From an uncultured Sphingomonadales bacterium (GTDB taxonomy: Bacteria > Pseudomonadota > Alphaproteobacteria > Sphingomonadales > Sphingomonadaceae), in the NCBI GenBank assembly GCA_903828025.1, contig CAIKKO010000420.1, positions 1 through 5,518 of the forward strand: a DNA stretch of 5,518 nt, in the 5' to 3' direction. Of the stretch, positions 1-5,331 are shown piece after piece (within the stretch, counting starts at the first letter, position 1; every line of letters starts with the position of its first letter). The position numbers and the translations under genes are program-made. The notes beneath the pieces were generated by a model, which was given only the letters and a program-made list of their open reading frames with translations, had not been told where the DNA came from and ran no database searches.

Positions 1-1548
1 CCCTATCTGCGCTACATGTCGCGCCTCACACCCGCGCAGCAGGCCGCCGCCGCCAATCTCGGACGCTTCCCGCGCGCGGCGGACATCGGCCGCGATGATC
101 CGCAGATCGTGCAATATGCTGCGCTGCATCCGCGCGCGCCGCGCGTTGATGCCGGGCTCGTGCCAGCTGGTGCCGCGCTCGGCGGCAAGGGGCGCGATGA
201 TCGGGATAGCAGAGCCAAGCACCGCCGACCCGGTCGTGATGCAGTCGTGGCCACGGCCCAAGCTGCCGGGCCTGCGCCCGCCGCAGCCGTGCCGACCCCG
301 CCCGCTGTCAGCGCGCCGTGGGGCTTGCCGCCGGGCCCGCCGGTGCAAAGCAAACCGCAGATCGCTGCCGCACCCCAGCCTGCGCCGACGCCTACGCCTG
401 CGCCCCGCTCGGCGACGGCGCCGGTTGTGCTCTCGAAGCTCGATGTCCCGCCGGGCACGCCGTTGGCCCCGACCCCCCTGCCAGCGCCTGCGGCAGTGGC
501 CAGGCTTGGGCCGACCGTATCAGCACCAGCAACGGCGCCGGTTGCGACACCTGTGGTGGCAGGGCCGGTCGTGACCCCTGCGCCGCCGCCAGCGCCGGTG
601 CTTGCTGTGCAGGCTCCCGCGCAAGGCCCGGCACCCGTTTCGCCTGCGGCAACCAGCGCTGCGCCGGTTACCCCCGGCGGGGCGGTATCGGGCGCGGCAT
701 ACGCACTTCTGACGACACAGCAGCCTGCGCCGGCCCCGCAAGCGGCCCCCCCAGCGACTGTGTCACAACCGGTAATCCAGCCTGTACCGGCCCCGGCGCA
801 GCCAGCCGCCGCACCGGCCGATTTCCGCAGCGCATTCGATGGCTACAAACCGCCCGAGCAGGAAGCGGCACCGACAGCTGAGGCGGTCGATCTCGCCCGG
901 ATCGTGGCGCTGCGCGACGCGGCGAAGGCGGCCCGCGTGAAGGACAAGTCTGGGGATAAGGCCAAGGACAATGCCAAAGACCGTGGCGACCGTCCCGATG
1001 GCCCCACTGCCGTCTCGCGTCTGAGCGGCGAGGAACTGCTCACCACCGGCGCGAAGTCGGCGAAGGAGAAGGCCGCCAAGGCCAAGGCCGAAGCCGAGAA
1101 GGCGGCCAAGGAGAAGGCCGCGCTCGACAAGGCCTGCGCCGACAGCAAGGCAGGCAAGGGTCAGGGCAAGGGCGGCAAGGGCAAATCGGCCAAGGCGGGC
1201 AAGTCGGCCAAGGACCCCGTCTGCCCGGCCGAGACCGAGAAGGACAAAAAGGGCAAGAACGGCAAGGCGCAGCCCGCCCATGTCAGCCGCATCTGGGTGC
1301 AAGTGCTGACCGGCGCGAACCGCGGTGTCATGGGCCGCGAATGGGAGCGGCTCGTGCATCAGTCCTCCGCGCTGCGCGGCCGCAAGCCTTCGATCACCCC
1401 CTGGCGCAACAATTTCCGTTTGCTCACAGGGCCTTTCGAGAGCGACGCGGACGCGCAGGCGTTCGTCGACCGGTTGCGCAAGGACGGGGTGAGCAGCTAC
1501 GAATGGACCAGCCCGGCCGGGCAGGCGGTGGACAGCCTCTCGCTCTAG
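1..1548 (+). CDS. SPOR-domain cell-envelope protein, 5'-partial
   Basis: The reading frame is open from base 1 to the TAG at 1546-1548 (515 codons visible). The first ATG (base 16) has no Shine-Dalgarno, and a protein starting there would lack any signal peptide or membrane anchor, so the true start almost certainly lies upstream. From the visible N-terminus: a short compact segment (residues about 1-50, with LTPAQQAAAANLGRFPRAAD) that I do not recognise; an Ala/Pro/Val-rich low-complexity linker (about 75-285); a Lys/Ala/Glu-rich TolA-like stretch (about 300-425) with repeated KEKAA and GKG motifs and two cysteines (379 and 408); and a C-terminal SPOR-like domain (about 427-512) with IWVQVLTG, FRLLTGPF, then an A-FVDRL helix. 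SPOR domains bind glycan strands lacking stem peptides, usually at division septa. The SPOR call rests on this beta-alpha-beta pattern. The upstream part could carry an enzymatic domain not visible here. Confidence 0.82.
   Translation, partial: PYLRYMSRLTPAQQAAAANLGRFPRAADIGRDDPQIVQYAALHPRAPRVDAGLVPAGAALGGKGRDDRDSRAKHRRPGRDAVVATAQAAGPAPAAAVPTPPAVSAPWGLPPGPPVQSKPQIAAAPQPAPTPTPAPRSATAPVVLSKLDVPPGTPLAPTPLPAPAAVARLGPTVSAPATAPVATPVVAGPVVTPAPPPAPVLAVQAPAQGPAPVSPAATSAAPVTPGGAVSGAAYALLTTQQPAPAPQAAPPATVSQPVIQPVPAPAQPAAAPADFRSAFDGYKPPEQEAAPTAEAVDLARIVALRDAAKAARVKDKSGDKAKDNAKDRGDRPDGPTAVSRLSGEELLTTGAKSAKEKAAKAKAEAEKAAKEKAALDKACADSKAGKGQGKGGKGKSAKAGKSAKDPVCPAETEKDKKGKNGKAQPAHVSRIWVQVLTGANRGVMGREWERLVHQSSALRGRKPSITPWRNNFRLLTGPFESDADAQAFVDRLRKDGVSSYEWTSPAGQAVDSLSL
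1063..1121 (+). repeat. Short in-frame coding repeat (KEKAA) in the Lys-rich linker
   Basis: The 14-mer AAGGAGAAGGCCGC occurs at 1063-1076 and again at 1108-1121, exactly 45 bases (15 codons) apart and in frame, encoding KEKAA twice within a run of Lys/Ala/Glu codons. It is low-complexity coding sequence typical of extended periplasm-spanning linkers and not a mobile repeat. Such tracts expand and contract readily by slippage, so length variation between strains is expected here. Confidence 0.6.
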
Positions 1549-1724
1549 GCGCGGAGCGCGCGGCACGGTTCACCGCTTCTCCACAGCTTATGAACAGCCT
1601 AGTCGAGTTTTGCCCAGCCCTGCGCAGCGCTCCGATTGTCGGGTGGGCCGCGCTCCGCGATGGCACGGTTCAGGCCCGGCCTTCGAAGTCGGGGCCACCC
1701 ATTTCGGGCTCTAAGGAACAAGCG
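1549..1724. other. Intergenic region with an imperfect direct repeat
   Basis: This 176-base gap separates the SPOR gene from the ybjN-type gene. The 11-mer GGCACGGTTCA occurs at 1562-1572 and 1662-1672, exactly 100 bases apart. Each copy is preceded by a CGCG-N3-CGCG block (1550-1560 and 1649-1659) whose three central bases are GAG in one copy and CTC in the other. I see no convincing sigma70 promoter and no hairpin followed by a T-tract, so it is unclear whether the flanking genes share a transcript. Confidence 0.4.
1713..1717 (+). promoter_or_regulatory. Shine-Dalgarno deciding the YbjN start
   Basis: AAGGA lies seven bases upstream of the ATG at 1725, which is ideal spacing. The same frame stays open back to 1341, overlapping the SPOR gene, but no other in-frame start there has comparable support, and the family-like sequence begins only after 1725. 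Confidence 0.7.
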
Positions 1725-2228
1725 ATGCGCACCGGCCACGAAGACAGCGAACGCGATGATGCGGCGCCGGTCGACATGCTCGCCTCGCTGTTCGAGGCGC
1801 GCGGCTGGCCCTGCGAATTCGTGTCCGACGACGAGATCCACGGCGAGATTCAGGGCAGCTGGGCGAACTATCAGCTGCGCTGCATCTGGCGCAGCGAAGA
1901 TCACGTGCTCCAGGTCCTGTGCCTCCCCGATATTCGCGTGCCGGATGAGAAGAAGGCTTCGGTCTACGAAGTCATGGCGCTGATCAACGAACAGGTCTGG
2001 CTTGGCCACTTCGATGTCTGGTCGAACGGTTCGGTGCTGCTCTACCGCCACGGGCTGATGCTGGGCGATGACGGCTTGCTCAGTCTGGTGCAGGCGCAGA
2101 CCGCGATCGAGGCGGCGGTCGACGAATGCGACCGGTTCTACCCGGCGTTCCAGTTCCTGCTGTGGGGCGACAAGACCCCCGCCGAAGCGCTCGCCAGCGC
2201 GCTGATCGACGCGGCGGGCGAGGCTTAG
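1725..2228 (+). CDS. YbjN domain-containing protein
   Basis: This encodes a 167-residue soluble protein without signal peptide or membrane segment, so it is presumably cytoplasmic. The N-terminal 12 residues are polar and probably disordered. The body matches the YbjN pattern: a first helix (VDMLASLFEARGW, 16-28), beta strands (ELHGEIQG-like at about 37-44; YQLRCIWRSEDHVLQVLCL, 49-67), a helix leading into NEQVWLGHFDVW (88-99), a strand SVLLYRH (103-109), and a C-terminal helix with DRFYPAFQFLLWG (136-148). YbjN proteins adopt a fold like that of type III secretion chaperones; E. coli YbjN is loosely tied to stress and motility regulation, and the biochemical role is unknown. The start at 1725 is set by AAGGA at 1713. 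The next gene is proC, 107 bases downstream with a palindromic repeat between. YbjN genes next to proC are, to my knowledge, common in alphaproteobacteria. Confidence 0.88.
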   Translation: MRTGHEDSERDDAAPVDMLASLFEARGWPCEFVSDDEIHGEIQGSWANYQLRCIWRSEDHVLQVLCLPDIRVPDEKKASVYEVMALINEQVWLGHFDVWSNGSVLLYRHGLMLGDDGLLSLVQAQTAIEAAVDECDRFYPAFQFLLWGDKTPAEALASALIDAAGEA

Positions 2229-2239
2229 CTTCTTGATCT

Positions 2240-2321
2240 CCCCTCCCGCTTGCGGGAGGGGGCGGGGGTGGGCCTGCGCCGCCCCGTTCCCACCCCCAGC
2301 CCCTCCCGAAAGCGGGAGGGG
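2240..2321. repeat. Nested GC-rich palindromic repeat (REP/BIME-like) between ybjN and proC
   Basis: Two 33-base arms (2240-2272 and 2289-2321) are near-perfect inverted copies of each other around a 16-base centre. Each arm also contains its own perfect hairpin: CCCCTCCCGC/GCGGGAGGGG at 2240-2249/2252-2261, and CCCCTCCCG/CGGGAGGGG at 2300-2308/2313-2321. The transcript could therefore fold as two separate hairpins or as one long cruciform-like stem. There is no T-tract after either hairpin, so it does not look like a classic rho-independent terminator. Similar CCCTCCCGC...GCGGGAGGG elements are scattered between genes in many alphaproteobacterial genomes, from general knowledge; copy number here was not tested. 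It ends two bases before the proC Shine-Dalgarno. Confidence 0.85.
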
Positions 2322-2323
2322 GC

Positions 2324-2328
2324 AGGAG
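2324..2328 (+). promoter_or_regulatory. proC Shine-Dalgarno, abutting the palindromic repeat
   Basis: AGGAG lies seven bases before the proC ATG at 2336. Only two bases separate it from the end of the downstream repeat arm (2321), so a folded repeat would sit directly beside the ribosome landing site. Confidence 0.75.
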
Positions 2329-2335
2329 ACCCGAT

Positions 2336-3154
2336 ATGACCGCCAATAAACTTCAGGGCACCATCCTCCAGTTCGGCTGCGGCAACATGGGCGGGGCGAT
2401 GCTCGCGGGCTGGCTGGCGGCCGGCTATGATCCCGCCGCGTTCACCGTGGTCGATCCGCTGCTCATCGAGGCTCCCGCCGGGGTGCGCCTGATACGCGAA
2501 GCGCCCGAGGGTGAGGCTCCCGCCGACGTGGTGCTGCTCGGCTTCAAACCGCAGCAACTCGCTGAATCCGCCGCCGCGGTGCGCCCGCATGTGGGGGAGG
2601 GGACGGTGCTGCTCTCGATCCTTGCGGGCACCGATTGCGCCACTTTGCGCGCGCACTTCCCGCAGGCCGCCGCAATCGTGCGGGTCATGCCCAATCTCGC
2701 CGCTGCGCTCGGCAAATCGCCGATCGGGCTTTACGGTGACGCCGATGCTGACGCGCGCGCGCGGATCGCGGCGCTGATGGCTCCGCTCGGCCCGGCCGAA
2801 TGGCTGGCAAACGAAGAGGCGATGCACCTCGTCACCGCGCTGGCGGGTTCCGGCCCCGCCTTCGTCTACCGCTTCATCGACGCGCTGGCGGAGGCCGCGA
2901 CCACGCTCGGCTTCCCGCGCGCGCAGGCTGACCGGCTGGCGCTCGCCATGGTCGAGGGCGCGACCGCGCTCGCCGCCGCTGCGCCCGATAGCCCCGGCGA
3001 ACTCGCCCGCCGCGTCGCCAGTCCTGGCGGCACGACCGAGGCCGGACTCAAGGTGCTCGATGCTGATGGCCGCCTCGTCGCGCTGCTCACCGACACCTTG
3101 CGCGGGGCGGAGGACCGCAGCGTGGAGATGACGCGGGCGGCGCGCGAGAGCTGA
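2336..3154 (+). CDS. proC: Pyrroline-5-carboxylate reductase
   Basis: This encodes a 272-residue cytoplasmic enzyme catalysing the last step of proline synthesis, the NAD(P)H-dependent reduction of 1-pyrroline-5-carboxylate to L-proline (EC 1.5.1.2). The N-terminal Rossmann domain has the dinucleotide-binding loop GCGNMGGAML (14-23) after a beta strand, and FKPQ (70-73) takes the place of the usual VKPQ. The MPN motif is at 118-120. The C-terminal all-helical dimerisation and substrate-binding domain carries AGSGPAFVY (170-178) and the family signature VASPGGTTEAGL (227-238). Length is normal for the family and no key motif is missing. The ATG at 2336 has a good AGGAG and places the Rossmann strand at the expected distance. 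It follows the YbjN gene and is probably either co-transcribed with it through the palindromic repeat or expressed from an unseen promoter. A possible terminator is not obvious downstream. Confidence 0.97.
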   Translation: MTANKLQGTILQFGCGNMGGAMLAGWLAAGYDPAAFTVVDPLLIEAPAGVRLIREAPEGEAPADVVLLGFKPQQLAESAAAVRPHVGEGTVLLSILAGTDCATLRAHFPQAAAIVRVMPNLAAALGKSPIGLYGDADADARARIAALMAPLGPAEWLANEEAMHLVTALAGSGPAFVYRFIDALAEAATTLGFPRAQADRLALAMVEGATALAAAAPDSPGELARRVASPGGTTEAGLKVLDADGRLVALLTDTLRGAEDRSVEMTRAARES

Positions 3155-3194
3155 ACCCAAAGCTATTACAATCCGCGACACATCCTGATGGGGG

Positions 3195-3213
3195 TTCCGC
3201 TTGAAAAGCGGGA
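3195..3213. repeat. Inverted repeat overlapping the -35 of the BI-1/YccA promoter
   Basis: TTCCGCTT (3195-3202) and AAGCGGGA (3206-3213) form an eight-pair stem with one G-T wobble and a three-base loop. No T-tract follows, so it is unlikely to be an efficient terminator for proC. Its centre coincides with the candidate -35 hexamer TTGAAA (3201-3206), which is the position expected of an operator; that role is inference only. Confidence 0.45.
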
Positions 3214-3229
3214 GGATTGCGCCGATATT
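3201..3229 (+). promoter_or_regulatory. Candidate sigma70 promoter for the BI-1/YccA gene
   Basis: TTGAAA (3201-3206; five of six matches to TTGACA) and GATATT (3224-3229; four of six matches to TATAAT) are separated by the ideal 17 bases. Transcription would begin near 3236, giving a leader of roughly 40 bases that includes the CGGAG ribosome binding site. It is the best promoter-like match I see in the window. Together with the downstream terminator it suggests a single-gene transcription unit. Confidence 0.5.
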
Positions 3230-3258
3230 GCTTCTATTCGGCCCATCCCGGGCTGAAA

Positions 3259-3263
3259 CGGAG
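3259..3263 (+). promoter_or_regulatory. Shine-Dalgarno favouring the ATG at 3275
   Basis: CGGAG ends two bases before the ATG at 3266 and eleven bases before the ATG at 3275. Two bases is too short for initiation, so the second ATG, which begins MANWNDP, is preferred although its spacing is on the long side. Confidence 0.55.
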
Positions 3264-3274
3264 TTATGTACGTC

Positions 3275-4018
3275 ATGGCAAACTGGAACGACCCTCAGCC
3301 CTCGGGCTGGAGTCCGGCAGGATTGGGCGCTTCGGCAGGTCTCGCCGGGCGCGGTGCGGTCTATGATGCGGGCCTGCGCCGTTACATGCTGTCAATCTAC
3401 AACTACATGGCCTCGGGCATTCTGCTCTCGGGCGTGGTCGCGCTGTTGTTCGCAACTTCGGGCATGGCCGATGCGGTGTTCGGCACCCCGCTGCGCTGGC
3501 TCGTCGCGCTGGCCCCGATGGCCTTCGTGATGATCATGAGCTTCGGTGCGAACCGGATCTCGACCACCACGATGCAGGGCCTGTTCTGGGCGTTCAGCGC
3601 GGCGATGGGCATCTCGCTCTCGTCGATCTTCGCGGTCTACACCGGCCCCTCGATCGCGGCGACGTTCTTCGCCACGGCGGGTGCTTTCGCGGGCCTCAGC
3701 CTGTTTGGCTATACCACGAGCAAGAGCCTGTCCGGCATGGGCACGTTCCTGATCATGGGCCTCGTCGGCATCCTGATCGCCAGCGTGATCAATATCTTCC
3801 TGCACTCGGAAGGTCTCGCCTGGGGCATCAGTTTCCTCGGCGTGCTGATCTTCGCAGGCCTCACCGCTTACGATACGCAGAAGCTCAAGGGCATGTACGA
3901 TCAGGTGGCCGGCACCGATTTCGCGGGCAAGATGATCGTGCTTGGCGCGCTCACGCTCTACCTCGATTTCGTCAACATGTTCCTGTTCCTGCTGCGTTTC
4001 ATGGGCGATCGCCGCTGA
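3275..4018 (+). CDS. Bax inhibitor-1/YccA family membrane protein
   Basis: This encodes 247 residues with an N-terminal hydrophilic, Gly/Pro-containing stretch (1-38) followed by seven hydrophobic segments at about 41-62, 74-91, 101-122, 126-145, 155-176, 183-199 and 219-241. That is the usual topology of the BI-1 (TMBIM/LFG) family in the inner membrane. Family hallmarks are GLTAYDTQKLK (195-205) and GALTLYLDFVNMFLFLLR (224-241). Asp200 and Asp231 fall where the pH-sensing aspartate pair of the calcium-leak channel YetJ from Bacillus lies, so a calcium or proton leak function is plausible but inferred. E. coli members include YccA, which binds and modulates FtsH, and YbhL. The start at 3275 is chosen over 3266 on ribosome-binding-site spacing; the longer form would add three residues (MYV). 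It is flanked by its own candidate promoter and a strong terminator. Confidence 0.93.
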   Translation: MANWNDPQPSGWSPAGLGASAGLAGRGAVYDAGLRRYMLSIYNYMASGILLSGVVALLFATSGMADAVFGTPLRWLVALAPMAFVMIMSFGANRISTTTMQGLFWAFSAAMGISLSSIFAVYTGPSIAATFFATAGAFAGLSLFGYTTSKSLSGMGTFLIMGLVGILIASVINIFLHSEGLAWGISFLGVLIFAGLTAYDTQKLKGMYDQVAGTDFAGKMIVLGALTLYLDFVNMFLFLLRFMGDRR

Positions 4019-4047
4019 TCCGTCCTTGACGCCGAACACATCACCGT

Positions 4048-4084
4048 GCCCGGCGGGCCTTTGGGCTCGCCGGGCATTTCTTTT
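4048..4084 (+). terminator. Rho-independent terminator after the BI-1/YccA gene
   Basis: A 12-pair GC-rich stem (4048-4059 with 4064-4075, containing GCCCGGCG/CGCCGGGC and one G-T wobble) closes a TTTG loop and runs straight into ATTTCTTTT (4076-4084). It lies 30 bases after the stop codon and insulates the next gene. It is the clearest terminator in the window. Confidence 0.9.
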
Positions 4085-4180
4085 GCGCGGCTGACCGGGT
4101 AGAGCGCCGTTGCAATCTAGGCGATCGTGCCCGCCGAACCGGTGGTGCGCGGCACCGCTGCCCCGGGGGGACTCGTCCGC

Positions 4181-4903
4181 ATGCACCGCTTTACGCGCCT
4201 TTCGACGCCTGCGTTTCTGAGCGGCCGGACGCTGCTTCGCGCCGTGCCGGTGGCCCTGCTGGCGCTCGCTATGGCGTCCTGCGGGCCCAAGGCCCCGCCG
4301 CCCCCACTACCGCCCCCGCCGCCGCCCAAAGTGGTTGTGCCGCCGCCGCCCAAGCCCGTGCCGCCAATGGGCGCGAGCGACAATCTCGCGATTCCGCCGG
4401 TCGATGCCAGCGGTCTGCGCCAGTCGGTCAACCGCGGCATCACCCCCGCGCAGACGCTGTGGAACTTGCGCTCGGCGTTCAATGTCGCCGCACTCAATTG
4501 CAACAGCCCGGCGCATGCCGCGATTCTGCCGCGCTACAAGGCCTTCCTCAAAGCCAACGGCAAAGTGCTGAGCGCCACCAACAAGAAAGTCGATGCCGAG
4601 TTCAAGGCCCGCTACGGCGCAAAATTCTCCGCCCCGCGCGAAGAATACATGACCTCGGTCTATAACCACTTCGCGCTGCCGCCCGTCACCCCCGCGTTCT
4701 GCAATGCGGTGCTGGCGATGAGCGCCGATGCGCTGACGGTGAAGCCTGCGGGGCTTGAAGCGTTCGCGGGCAGCGGCCTGCCGAGCATCGAGGTGGTCTA
4801 CGACGATTTTTACCGCCGCTACGAAACATACCGCGCCGAACTTGCCGAATGGCAGGCCCGCTATGGCCCGCCTGCTCCTGCGCCCAAGGCAGGGACGCCC
4901 TGA
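4181..4903 (+). CDS. Putative lipoprotein of unknown function with Pro-rich linker
   Basis: This encodes 240 residues if translation starts at the ATG 4181. The N-terminus has a basic region (Arg3, Arg6, Arg16, Arg20), a hydrophobic core (AVPVALLALAMAS, 21-33) and then Cys34, consistent with a type II signal peptide; the position three before the cysteine is Met where Leu is usual, so the lipobox is imperfect. After Cys34 comes a Pro/Lys/Val-rich linker (36-62), typical of outer-membrane-tethered lipoproteins. The remaining part (about 75-230) is a mostly helical globular domain, with Cys107 and Cys174 as a possible disulfide pair and a Tyr/Arg/Glu-rich final helix (YDDFYRRYETYRAELAEW, about 207-224). 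I do not recognise the family; it resembles conserved hypothetical proteins of sphingomonads. The frame also extends to a GTG at 4127, which lacks a ribosome binding site; ATG 4181 has a G-run (4165-4171) nine bases upstream. It sits between a terminator and tRNA-Ala, so it is probably monocistronic. Confidence 0.82.
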   Translation: MHRFTRLSTPAFLSGRTLLRAVPVALLALAMASCGPKAPPPPLPPPPPPKVVVPPPPKPVPPMGASDNLAIPPVDASGLRQSVNRGITPAQTLWNLRSAFNVAALNCNSPAHAAILPRYKAFLKANGKVLSATNKKVDAEFKARYGAKFSAPREEYMTSVYNHFALPPVTPAFCNAVLAMSADALTVKPAGLEAFAGSGLPSIEVVYDDFYRRYETYRAELAEWQARYGPPAPAPKAGTP

Positions 4904-4913
4904 ACCGGTACCC

Positions 4914-4933
4914 CTCTCGCCTGAAGGGGAGAG
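4914..4933. repeat. Hairpin after the lipoprotein gene
   Basis: CTCTCGCC (4914-4921) pairs with GGGGAGAG (4926-4933) at seven of eight positions (one G-G mismatch) around a TGAA loop, ten bases after the stop codon. It could act as a 3'-end stabiliser or weak terminator, but no T-tract follows. Its style (C/T-rich arm, short loop, G/A-rich arm) resembles the palindromic element before proC, so it may be a decayed or related intergenic repeat. Confidence 0.4.
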
Positions 4934-4975
4934 CGCGGTCCTAAGGTCCAGCCAAGCCACCCGCGCAAATACCAC

Positions 4976-5005
4976 TTGGCAAATCCGCCGCCGCTGGGCT
5001 AAGGC
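4976..5005 (+). promoter_or_regulatory. Weak candidate promoter for tRNA-Ala
   Basis: TTGGCA (4976-4981) is a good -35 (five of six), but the sequence 17-18 bases downstream (CTAAGG or TAAGGC, 4999-5005) is a poor -10. A GC-rich stretch (CGCGCGCTCCC) follows, as in discriminators of stable-RNA promoters under stringent control. A start would fall about 50 bases before the tRNA. This is suggestive only. Confidence 0.25.
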
Positions 5006-5058
5006 GCGCGCTCCCGGAAAGGTGCGTCCTGCGTAACCGGCCGGAGGATACTGGGAAC

Positions 5059-5134
<76 letters not shown>

Positions 5135-5137
5135 GTA

Positions 5138-5180
5138 TGCCGTAAATTGGCCTTGAATGGCCTGCGAACGGCACCTTTCT
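5138..5180 (+). terminator. Possible weak terminator after tRNA-Ala
   Basis: TGCCGT (5138-5143) pairs with ACGGCA (5168-5173), and inside it GGCC (5149-5152) pairs with GGCC (5159-5162), with a five-by-five internal loop between. The stem is followed by CCTTTCT, a poor U-tract. It begins three bases after the tRNA CCA, a sensible place for 3'-end formation or termination, but the stem is interrupted and the tail is weak. Confidence 0.3.
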
Positions 5181-5294
5181 GCGCTTCCGGTGCTCACGAC
5201 CTGAATGGTCGCTGCGCGCTGGTTCTCGAAAGGCACCATTCTCGGCTCGTTCAGAGCCAATTTCCGACATACTGGTCTTCACTGCCAGCAGTTC
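5181..5294. other. Intergenic stretch between tRNA-Ala and obg, no gene seen
   Basis: No gene, RNA structure or mobile-element remnant is convincing here. Base composition is less GC-rich than in the flanking genes and short T-rich runs appear towards obg. Small open frames crossing this stretch run out of the tRNA or into obg in the wrong frame and have no recognisable content. Confidence 0.5.
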
Positions 5295-5323
5295 GGGACA
5301 TGTTTTCCTTTTTGCGCTAGAAC
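5295..5323 (+). promoter_or_regulatory. Candidate promoter placing transcription start at the obg ATG
   Basis: GGGACA (5295-5300) and TAGAAC (5318-5323), each four of six matches to the sigma70 consensus, are separated by 17 bases. The predicted start point, six to nine bases after the -10, falls at about 5330-5332, on or immediately before the obg ATG. With no Shine-Dalgarno in the preceding 20 bases, this would produce a leaderless mRNA. Both hexamers are degenerate, so the call is tentative. Confidence 0.35.
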
Positions 5324-5331
5324 CTTTCCCC

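Noticed and set aside
763..1566. Minus-strand 267-residue Leu/Arg-rich frame opposite the SPOR gene
   Set aside because: Its Leu/Gly/Arg composition is the antisense of Lys/Ala/Glu codons in the linker; there is no plausible ribosome binding site or family pattern.
1577..1585. TTCTCCACA, one mismatch from a DnaA box (TTATCCACA)
   Set aside because: It is a single near-match with no cluster of further boxes and no AT-rich unwinding region, so it does not suggest an origin.
2240..2321. CRISPR array or riboswitch reading of the repeated hairpins
   Set aside because: There are only two units, they are inverted rather than direct, and no spacers or known aptamer core are visible.
2225..3181. Minus-strand 318-residue frame, longer than proC itself
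   Set aside because: It is a mirror of proC caused by high GC at third codon positions. Its composition is Arg/Gly/His-rich with no family motif, and part of it is translated palindromic repeat.
4127..4180. GTG start at 4127 for the lipoprotein
   Set aside because: It has no Shine-Dalgarno, and it would prepend 18 residues that disturb an otherwise reasonable signal peptide.
3392..4186. Minus-strand 264-residue His/Arg/Glu-rich frame opposite the BI-1/YccA gene
   Set aside because: It spans the terminator and is the antisense of a membrane protein; extreme polar composition and lack of any motif mark it as a shadow.
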